Shown here piece after piece: positions 56,101 through 64,000 of a stretch of DNA of 64,000 nt. A program made the translations under genes and the position numbers. The stretch's first letter is position 1. Every line of letters begins with the position of its first letter. This DNA is from Paracyclopina nana. Lineage: Eukaryota > Arthropoda > Copepoda > Cyclopoida > Cyclopettidae. The DNA lies in the NCBI GenBank assembly GCA_019096065.1, contig JAGUCH010000007.1:2750501-2814500 (forward strand), given 5' to 3'. The notes under the pieces are model-generated. The model saw only the letters and a list, made by a program, of their open reading frames with translations. It was not told the DNA's origin and ran no database searches.

Positions 56101-59100
56101 TTTGACTAGTTGGACTATTTGGACTTTTTTGACTAATTGGACTTTTTGGTCTATTGGCTTTTCTGCCATCTCAAACTTTTAGGACTTTTTGGACTTAAAG
56201 AACAATTTGGACTTTTTTGACTATTTCGACTTTTCAAATGTAAAGGACTATTTGGACTTTTTTTGACTAATAGGACTTTTTGGTCTATTGACTTTTCTGC
56301 CATCTCAAACTTTTAGGACTTATTGGACTATATGGACCTATGAACAATTTTGACTTTTTTTTTTTTGACTATTTAGACTTTTCAAATGTAAAGGACTTTT
56401 TGGGCCAATTGTACTATTCGGAATTTTTTGACAAATTGGGCTTTTTGGTTCATTGACTGTTCTTCTACCTTTTCAAACTTAGAGGACTTTTTTTGACTAT
56501 TTATACTTTTCAAATGTACAGGAGTATTTAGACTATTTGGACTTTTTGGACTATTCTGACTTTTTTGACTAATTGGGCTTTTTGGTCTATTGACTTTTCT
56601 TCTGCCTTTTCAAACTTTGAGGACTTTTTGGACTACTTGGACTTTTCTGCTTCCAGCTATGGAATCTAGAGACTCAGCAGAACAACTTTTCACTTCATTG
56701 CAAAATTGTGAGTATACAAGGTATCTCAGAAACTAGTTTAGTAATAAAAAGTGTTCAGCTTTGTCTCTAGATTCCAGCTAATGAGTAGCGGAAGTAAATG
56801 CTGAGATATCAATTTTGCAATAAAGTGAAAAGTTTTTCTGCTGAGTCTCTAAATTCCATAGCTGAAACCTAATAATTTGAAAAGGCAGAAAAGTCAATAG
56901 ACCAAAAAGTCCAATTAGTCCAAATATTCAAAAAGTCCTTGAAGATTGAAAAGGCAGAAAAGTCCAACTGGTTCAAAAAATCCAAATATTCAAAAAAGTC
57001 CATTAAGTTTGAGAAGGCAAAATAGTCAAAAGACCAAAAAGTCCTACTAGTTTGAAAAGGTAGAAAAGTCAATAGATCGACAGCATAATTATTCTGTAAA
57101 TCCACTCAATTTTAGCTAAAAATAGTCAAAATTTCTCGGACTTACAATTGATAACCATCTTTAAAAAGTTTTTAAAACTATTTAAGGATAGTATTACTCT
57201 TGTGGATTCTCGTGCGCTTGGTTCATTGTTTATTGATGTGCGTTCATTCTGTGCTCTTTGATTTGCTTGTAGTTTAGTGTGCGTTTCCGTCATTTGTAGT
57301 TCATGTGCGCTTAGTTGTATGTAGATTCATGTGCGATTGGGGTTGTTTACATTCTGGGCCAAAAATCTACCTTATGTTGGAGTGGACAATGTTGTGATCC
57401 TCCAAATACCAGAGACCTTTAGCCAGGCCTGTGGCCGCCTCCAGAAGCTCCTCTTTGGTCACATCTCGATTTCGTTGCAGGTAATGATCGCAAGGACCCA
57501 TCGGCAAGTACTCCATCACAAGCGCCATAGGATTGCCATGGATGGCGAGCGTGGCTCCGTGAACCTTAATCAAGGTTGGATCATTCCACATCAGCGTGTT
57601 GTAGCACATTTGCATGAACGGCGCCAGCTGCCTCTCATCGCTGTGCTTCAACTGTTTGATGGCTACAATTTCCCTTTCCTTGGCATTTTTGGACCATTTG
57701 CCTTTCCAAACGTTGGTAAACCTGCCCTTGAGCTTGACATTTTCGTACTTGCATAGCGCCGTCAAAGGAATGAAGTATTTATGCTCGTTAGTCATCTCCG
57801 ACCGATAACGACCCACGATGTCACCTTCAATGGCCGAAATCGACCTGCAAGTGAGCAGACTCCTCGCTCTGTCAAACTCTGATGGGTGAAGGCAAATTTT
57901 CAGCTGGAGCAAAGCTGCCACATCTTTGACTAGGCTTCCAATATCGAGGTAGCATTCTTCTATGTGGCCATTACCCCTCAAGTATTGCTTGTTAAGTGAG
58001 AACGAGCCAGTCTCCTTGGATTGGATAATATGCAGCTCTCTTATTTCGGAGTCGACTATGTAGTGCAGAAAATACGTGAAGTGGTCCGTGCAACTTTTTC
58101 GTATCAAGTAGGTGCCGTTTTGTTGCCTTGCCGGATTGGCTTTGAACTTCTCCCTCACAAATTGGTCATCGACAGGCCCATGCACGTGAGATTTTAGCAG
58201 AGCTGACAACGAAGGGTAATCGATGTCTGAGCACAAGCAGAAAATCCACTTCTCGCATAGCCTATAGTAGGAGCTCAAAGTAGTGAGCATGGACATCCCG
58301 ACAGCTACATTTTTCACAGTCACATACAACGGTATGCCGTTTTTCCTCGCAATTTCAACGCATAGGAAATCCTTCTCTTCGTCCTTGTTGGTAGAGATGT
58401 TGCAGATCTCCTCAACGTTGCACAACGGTATGTCCTTTTCCTTGGGGTCAGACGATGCTATTGCCAGGAAGGGTTCAATTTCCTGATACGGCTCAAAAGT
58501 GTTTCTGAAGGGTGGTACAATCTTCAGCTTGACCAGGTCTGCTGCAGTCTGGCCCATGGTCTTGAGCTCGACATTTTCAATGATCTCTTCGTAATACTTG
58601 GGGAAATGGGCCTCGACCAAGTTGAGGAACTCCATTTTTCGCTGGTTCAAGGTGGCGCCGGTATCTTTTTCGTAAGCATCAATTTGCTTGGCAGCCGTTT
58701 GCTTCAACTTGGCCAGCCCGATCATCATCTCCGCGGCATTGGCAAATGTGCCTTTAGGAACGTAATCGTCGAAATTCTTCATGACTTCTTTTCGGTCCCT
58801 GCGCTCAGCCATGATGTCAATGACAATATTAAGACTGACAAGTCTAACTATGGTAGCGAGCAATGCGATGCGTTTCTTCTTGGCCATGGCAACCTCTGGA
58901 TCGGCATTGTTGCCGCTGGAGATGACGGGGATGTACCATTTGGGAGATTGGGAGGACGCCTCCTTGATGATCTCCTGCGAGGTGGCCTTGTGAACGAGAC
59001 TGCTGTCAAAGTCATGCCGCACTTGACTGTAGTAATAGCGAAAAGTGGCCTCGTCCGTTTCGTACAGCCTCGCGGGAAAAGGAGGCTTGAACCGGACTCT

Positions 59101-59319
59101 TAGCACCAGAGTTGCCTTGCTTGGCACCGCATCGGCCGGACACAGCCAAAGTGTCCCATGCTTGAGGCCATACAGCTCCAACGCCACGGGCTTGGCTTTA
59201 AGGCCTTCACGTGCCGCCAGCCTCCACAGTTCTTCGCACGAACCCACGGATGGCAGCCTGAGCGGCTCACCTCGATCCAGAAGCTGGACGCTGATGACAT
59301 CCGATTTTCCGGAATTCAT
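53198..59319 (-). CDS. Janus tyrosine kinase (JAK, hopscotch-type)
   Basis: Cytokine-receptor-associated kinase that phosphorylates STATs. Two exons, 59319-57371 and 54959-53198, give about 1236 aa. FERM domain at about 1-360; SH2 at about 370-480 (GTYLIRKS keeps the phosphotyrosine-binding Arg). The JH2 pseudokinase begins near 540: catalytic loop HSNIRLCNV instead of HRD, and DPG (KLGDPGLPDY), the JAK hallmark, instead of DFG. A Ser-rich linker of about 145 residues precedes the JH1 kinase near 950: GEGNFG, VAIKRL, HRDLAARN, DFGLAR and the activation-loop tandem tyrosines KDYYTMT. The intron 54960-57370 splits the JH2 catalytic loop and is packed with repeats. The 5' end faces the GDE1-like gene across 762 bp. 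Confidence 0.96.
55050..57360. repeat. Repeat cluster filling the JAK intron
   Basis: Contains the CGCACATGAACTACA array in four blocks: 55050-55370 (+), 55690-55945 (-), 55945-56060 (+) and 57197-57360 (-). The first and last are inverted relatives (GAATGTAAACAACCCCAA and complement). Between them 55.5-57.1 kb is low-complexity sequence built from GGACTATTTGGACTTTTT and its complement. Confidence 0.8.
56655..56863. repeat. Hairpin in the JAK intron
   Basis: The arms begin AGCTATGGAATCTAGAGACT and end AGTCTCTAAATTCCATAGCT, about 55 nt each with few mismatches. The loop of about 100 nt contains a second, shorter partial copy (CTCTAGATTCCAGCTA). Confidence 0.8.
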
Positions 59320-60081
59320 TCCGATTTTGCTAACACCAATTTCTCGGAGAACGCAGAGTGGACCGCATTTTCAGCGGCGGGGATCAAAGGTCGCTCGATC
59401 TGAAATGAGGTTAGTCAACACTTAGATCGATGCACTTTACCCACAGAAAATCGAGAGCACGCTAAATATTGCCCGTTTTCAGCTCGCTGCATTTATCATT
59501 ATTTGATAAGGATCGCGCATTCACTTGAAACAGCGCTGATTCTTGGAAAAGAAAGCGATCTCGCCGAACTGGAGCCTCGCCAAAGGCGTTGGAAGGCACC
59601 GCCTTCAAGTAGCCACATCCAAAAGCTGCCAACTTCTCATTTTGTAGCCCCCTCGAAATGTCATTGTGATTACTAGGAACTAAACATAACTTCAGCGTAA
59701 CAGTCAAATAAAGGCAAATTTTGATCGCTGAATGGCATAGGTAACTTTGACGGGCAGAGAGCAGACAATTTTAGGGCAAAGCGGAAGAGTCAACATCACT
59801 GCTATAGTCTGCAGAAAGTCGAAAGTGGAGAATTGACTCGACGAGACTCGCTAATTTTTTTTCAAATTATGCATGATTAGAGAACGCTTATTGTTTGCAG
59901 CTCATTTTGGGCGTAAAATGCTTCACGTCAACATTGGCTCGGGTCTGTTGAAAATCAATAGAAAACAGCTGACGTTTAAAGAGCCCCACTTTCGCCGTCG
60001 GCTCAAGACCAACCTGCTCGGTGACTTCGGCCGGCGTCTGAAAATCGGTTCATGCGGAAGATGTATTGATCGTAGTCCAAC
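59320..60081. promoter_or_regulatory. Divergent promoter region of JAK and GDE1-like gene
   Basis: 762 bp between two start codons that point away from each other. Both promoters must lie here or in undetected 5' exons. No specific element recognised. Confidence 0.4.
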
Positions 60082-61182
60082 ATGGCCAACGTTGCAACAG
60101 CCTCGACTTTGGACCGACTAAGCATCTACTTGAAAACATGCTGTCGGATCTGGATCGGAATCTACCTGGCCTTCAGCCTCCTCATCTCGATCAAGTGCAT
60201 GATGCTTCACGTGGCCTCCGTTGGCTTCCTCCTGTGTGTCCTCTCCTACTTCCGGCTGCCAGCCTCGGAACCTTCAGACGTGTTTCGCCTCCTTGGCCGT
60301 GATCCGCTGAATCTCGACGGAAGCCCTTCCAGATCTGCCACTCGCAGCGTCCTCGGTCTCATTGCTCACCGAGCGGCACCTCTCGACGGACCCGAAAATA
60401 CTTTAGAGGCCATGAAAAAGGCCAAGAAGGCTGGGGCCAAAACGATTCAGTGTGATTTGACCTTTACTTCAGATGGCGTGGCGGTCGCCATTCGGCCGAG
60501 CGGCCTCCCTCACCTTCTTAAGGGGGACGTCGAGAAAAAGTCCGCCTCGGCCTTGACGTTTGAAGAGCTGCAAAAGTTGGACGTGGCCTCGAATCACCCG
60601 CTGAAAGATGACTTTTCACCCGTGTGCCCTCCACGGATTGATGACGTGGCCGACCTCGTTTTGGCCGAGGACCTCAAATGGTTCCTTGATGTTGCTTTAC
60701 CTGACAAAATGAGCTTGGAACTTGTGGCTGATTACGTTGTCAACGGACTGTTTGGCATGAAACCTGACCTTTTGAAAAACACTCTCGTGACCTCTGCCTG
60801 GCCTCATGTCATCTACGCTATTCGTCAAAAAGAGCCTCGAATTGTGTGTGGCCTGGTGTGGCGACCTACTCTGTTGCAGTCAACTTTTCCCAAAAGTTAT
60901 TCAGCTCCCATCAATGCCATTGCGTGCTTAGGAGACAAGCTCTTGTCCTGGTCCATCCACGAGTTCTTGTGGTACTTCTTGGGTGTTGCGCTCATCGTCG
61001 TTGAGAAGAATGAGATCAGTGCTCCGTACGCGCAAAAGTGGCGGTCCAAGGGAATACGGGTCATAGCCTCACCAGTGAACAGAAGCCTCGAGAGGTTGTA
61101 CATCGAAAAACAGCTACGAATCACGTGCATGACAGATACGATGGACGAAATAGGTATTGAGCAGCTGCTCGAGGACAAATGA
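60082..61182 (+). CDS. GDE1-like glycerophosphodiesterase homolog, active site degraded
   Basis: Single exon, 366 aa, resembling vertebrate GDE1/MIR16, an ER/plasma-membrane glycerophosphodiester phosphodiesterase. Two N-terminal hydrophobic segments (IWIGIYLAFSLLISI, VGFLLCVLSYF) anchor it. The GDPD start is kept: GLIAHRAAPLDGPENTLEAM and TFTSDGV. But where the family has the metal-binding E-x-D, this has IQCD, and where it has HD (second catalytic His) this has VAIRPSGLP. The later DVKG Lys motif reads FLDVALPD. The rest of the fold is recognisable (SWSIHEFLWYFLGVALIVVEKN, APYAQKWRSKGIRVI, RITCMTDTMDE). So it is probably a non-catalytic paralogue; a binding or regulatory role is only inference. 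Confidence 0.88.
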   Translation: MANVATASTLDRLSIYLKTCCRIWIGIYLAFSLLISIKCMMLHVASVGFLLCVLSYFRLPASEPSDVFRLLGRDPLNLDGSPSRSATRSVLGLIAHRAAPLDGPENTLEAMKKAKKAGAKTIQCDLTFTSDGVAVAIRPSGLPHLLKGDVEKKSASALTFEELQKLDVASNHPLKDDFSPVCPPRIDDVADLVLAEDLKWFLDVALPDKMSLELVADYVVNGLFGMKPDLLKNTLVTSAWPHVIYAIRQKEPRIVCGLVWRPTLLQSTFPKSYSAPINAIACLGDKLLSWSIHEFLWYFLGVALIVVEKNEISAPYAQKWRSKGIRVIASPVNRSLERLYIEKQLRITCMTDTMDEIGIEQLLEDK

Positions 61183-61576
61183 AGGTATTTTCTCTTTTTC
61201 GGTTGTGATATCATCATTCCAAAGAATGTGCTTTGCGTTAAGTGTCATTTATAGTATTCTTTATTATTCATCTCTCTAGTATGTGTATTAAACAAATATT
61301 ACTTAGTTTGTCATTGTATCAGGTCATGAAGAAATACAAGTAAGGAAAAGGGTTCATGCAGCATACAGCGTTTGTACAAAAATAGACAAATGTAGTGTAC
61401 TCGCGGCAATATTGTTAAGTTCATAAATCTTTACATCGTTGAAGTAGTCATTTATAGAATTCTGAATTGTGATGAAGTGTAGTAGAAGTAGTAGGGGGGG
61501 TCAGCATGGCCGACATAATATATATATGTATAAAATATGCTGTACGGTCATAGAGTGGAAATGCTACACTCGAAAT
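61183..61576. other. 3' region of GDE1-like gene and NAD kinase
   Basis: Convergent 3' ends; AT-rich with a short TATATATATG run near 61.52 kb. No gene seen. Confidence 0.4.
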
Positions 61577-63212
61577 TCAATTAGCTGCTTCAGATGACAG
61601 CTCTGGCTGTTTGTCTAACGAGTCAAATGTGTCGTCCGAAGACGACCTCGTGAGGTCTGACAGCTCGTCGAAATGCTTCTGCTTCTTCCTCACGTTCCAA
61701 TGGAGACATTCGGCCAAGGAGGCGAACCAGTCAGAAATTTGATCTTGGGCGCATATTGAAGGCACTGGATAGATGGACGTTGTCACGTGCAAGCTACCGC
61801 AAAAAAAGCCAAATAAGTTCATAATGACCACAGTTTTAAATGACTTCGCCCTCACCTGTCACCGTGCGTGAGCTCTTGGCGTTTGCGCCCGTCGAATGAC
61901 ACCCAAGCAGTATTCCGGCTGTCTGGAGACACGGTAATCTGGAACACGTGTTATTACGTAATCACTTTCAGACGTTATTGGAAATACAACGAGTCTACCT
62001 TCAACTCCACTCCAGCCGGAACGACAATGGGCCTGAAGGACAGCGAATGTGGGCAAATCGGGGTGACCATGATGGCTGGGACCGAGGGGTGGATCATGGA
62101 GGCTCCGGCGGCCACCGCGTAGGCCGTGCTACCCGTGGGCGTGGACACGATGAGGCCATCGCCCTGCACCGAGGTGATGAGCTTGCCGTCCAGGTAGAGG
62201 TCTATGTTGGACAAATAGGGTGAAGGTCCCCGGTCGATGACGACCTCGTTGAGGACCAATAGGTTGGTGGTGGGTGTGGAGCCTCCCTGAAACTTGAGGC
62301 TCTTGGTCAAACTGGCCACTTTATTGGTGTCCACCTCAGCAGGAGGAGAAACGCCTTGTTCGCCCGGTCGTTTTCGCATCACGATGCATCGCAGTCGGCT
62401 GCGTAGCGTCAAAGCAGCATGGCCTACGAGTTCAATTGATGAAATGAGCAGGCTCGTGCATGAACATTCGAGCAAATATACCTTCCAAGACGTGCGTGAC
62501 CTGCTGCTCAAAGTTGTCAATTTCGAAGGGAGTGAGAAAGCCGAGCGATCCCAAATGGAACGCCATGACCGGTGGCACCGACTGCTGGAACAAAGAGGAG
62601 GCGTAGAGGAGCGTTCCGTCCCCACCGAGGCAGACGATGAAGTCAATCTTGTCCGTGAGGTCATCCTTGCCCTCCGTGAAAGTCATGAGCTTTTCCCTGA
62701 TGTGAGAGGTGAAAGACGGGTTCTGGGTGAGCATCGTGTCATCCATCACGGCCTCCTCCACAAACACGACCATCCGCTTCACCTCGATGAACCATTTGAC
62801 AAGTTGGATGAAGGGCGGGATCACGGTGGCGTCTCGCACCTTCTTTATCACGAGCACGGTCAATGGGGGCTTGTACCAAGTCAGCCTCTGCGAAGCTGGG
62901 TCTTGGATGGTCCTAACAACGATACTGATCTGTATAGGCACACGTTAATGCACGATCCAGTCGAACTTACATCACCATTGCGGAATTCTTCATGATCCGA
63001 CCACATGGTCCAAACTGCTGAAACGGGCTTGGGGCATTGAGCGACCGTGTTCTCCTGGCCAAATGAAAAAGAAGCAAAAAATTAGAGTTTGCGCTGATTC
63101 GCGGTCGCGGAGGAAAAGTGTACGGTTTGCGAGCGGCGCAAGCTTGATGATGATGGTTGATCTTGCGCAGGAACTGGTTAAACTCCAAATCTCGAATGCG
63201 CAGCACCTTCAT
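61577..63212 (-). CDS. NADK: NAD kinase
   Basis: Cytosolic ATP-dependent NAD kinase, making NADP+. Six exons in gene order: 63212-63124, 63054-62971, 62924-62482, 62423-61999, 61938-61856 and 61793-61577; phases agree and give about 446 aa, the length of the human enzyme. Motifs in order: RTRSLNAPSPFQQFGP, IQDPASQRLTWYKPPL, CLGGDGTLLYASSLFQ (catalytic GGDGT), AFHLGSLGFLTPF, VLNEVVIDRGPSPYL (NE/D site), STPTGSTAYAVAAGASMIHP, ICPHSLSFRPIVVP, RNTAWVSFDGR, ISDWFASLAECLHWNVRKKQ. The exon 2/3 junction could also use GTG-ATG with an acceptor 5 nt upstream; the GTAAGT donor was preferred. An acidic Ser-rich tail ends the protein. A further 5' exon is possible. Confidence 0.95.
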
Positions 63213-63449
63213 GGCTGGGCTAGCAGGAAGAGACTGTTGCTAATTTCTCCCGCAGCCAGGAATTCTGATGAGCATGCAATCAGAGACAAGGTTGATTGAT
63301 GTCTCGATCCTACTCTGCTCTTTTAATTACGGCTGCGAAAGCAGTGTATGATAAGAGTAGGTCAGGGGGTCAAATGATGCTTCATTCGTTGAATAATGGC
63401 TTTTTGCATCACCAATTAGATCTAGCGCTCCATATTAAAAGAATTGCAA

Positions 63450-63758
63450 TTACGGAACATTGAGGCTGAATTTTCCCATTGAAGGAAATCCCGTTTTTTC
63501 TGGCACAAATTTACACTCGTATTGCACGCTGCCGTCGTCCTTCTTCACAGCTTCACAGTGAAAGTCGAGGGGCTCCTGCGTTTGAGGGTTCTCCATGGTC
63601 ATCTTCAAGGTATCTGGTAGCTCATCATCATCATCATGAGGGCTAAGCTCCTCGATCTTCTGGATCACATCCATGATTGGCTGCTGCATTTGCTGCTTCT
63701 TCCTGCTCGCATTCCTCGTAACATGAACTCGATTTGATGAGTCCTTAATCTGATCCAT
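63450..63758 (-). CDS. Small hypothetical protein, 102 aa
   Basis: An ATG-initiated frame of 102 codons on the minus strand with no intron needed. Basic N terminus (MDQIKDSSNRVHVTRNASRK), a Gln-rich helix-like part (QQMQQPIMDVIQKIEELS), an acidic run (HDDDDELPD) and a C-terminal part with alternating hydrophobic residues that could form beta strands (LDFHCEAVKKDDGSVQYECK). I do not recognise the family. Composition and codon use look coding, and it could be a complete small gene or the last exon of a larger one continuing upstream. It lies 238 bp from the NAD kinase start on the same strand. Confidence 0.5.
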   Translation of the reverse strand: MDQIKDSSNRVHVTRNASRKKQQMQQPIMDVIQKIEELSPHDDDDELPDTLKMTMENPQTQEPLDFHCEAVKKDDGSVQYECKFVPEKTGFPSMGKFSLNVP

Positions 63759-64000
63759 ATTATGTCATTATTTCAGCTACGAATATGTGTTGTAGTGTAG
63801 ATACGTGTGTACACAGCAGTCAGCTGTTTCATAGATATTCTGTAGGCTTTCTCCTTTTCTGGCCTTCATCACACACCGCGAGTAGACCAGAAACTTTGTA
63901 TAGTAGTTAGGCGCGCGTTCATAGCCTTCACGCATGTCCCTTTTGTGCAATAGCAAATTCAAAATCGATTGAAAATCCAATACAGCAAATTACAGGTAAA
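63759..64000. other. Window end, no gene assigned
   Basis: A short minus frame (63777-63980) has no recognisable similarity. It may be upstream sequence of the 102-aa protein gene. Confidence 0.3.

Overview
This is a stretch of animal nuclear genome. Genes are split by short GT-AG introns (many 53-81 nt), and the proteins are metazoan: two-pore K+ channel, ceramide synthase, CLK kinase, SCAP, JAK tyrosine kinase, U1-C, NAD kinase. A full-length JAK together with SCAP and a masquerade-like serine protease homolog with EGF modules argues against a nematode and fits an arthropod or closely related ecdysozoan. I cannot name the species.

Layout. 1.4-4.0 kb (+): two-pore K+ channel. 4.6-6.5 kb (+): DNAJB6-like co-chaperone with a possible cassette exon. 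7.8-9.7 kb (-): ceramide synthase with two alternative last exons. 9.7-19.8 kb: gene-poor, filled with fold-back repeats, including a 1.63 kb palindrome bounded by TTAA. 19.8-22.2 kb: CpG-rich 5' region. 22.2-25.1 kb (+): CLK-type kinase. 25.7-26.8 kb (-): a secreted precursor with five KR-FSMN[YF]LDTLD-like peptide repeats, which I cannot match to a known neuropeptide family. 28.0-30.0 kb (+): PPM1H-like phosphatase. 30.4-40.3 kb (-): SCAP, whose 5.0 kb intron contains a complete gene on the other strand (32.9-37.7 kb) for a five-module EGF/serine-protease-homolog protein. 43.0-49.7 kb: a 6.7 kb composite mobile element with inverted arms, tandem arrays in both arms, a nested GC-rich minisatellite element and a broken ubiquitin-protease fragment. 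50.4-51.9 kb (-): U1-C and an orphan 7TM receptor with an apparent frameshift. 53.2-59.3 kb (-): JAK, with a 2.4 kb repeat-filled intron. 60.1-61.2 kb (+): GDE1-like protein with a degraded active site. 61.6-63.2 kb (-): NAD kinase. 63.45-63.76 kb (-): small unrecognised protein.

The genes do not form one pathway. They are ordinary housekeeping, lipid and signalling genes (ceramide synthase, SCAP and the GDE1-like gene all act on ER lipid metabolism, probably by coincidence). The most unusual content is the unassigned peptide precursor, the pseudoenzymes (protease homolog, GDE1-like), the duplicated alternative exons, and the layered fold-back elements, for one of which a related empty site lies in the same window. 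Exon boundaries were read by eye from GT/AG sites, phase and protein continuity; each multi-exon model below keeps an open frame to a stop, except the 7TM receptor.
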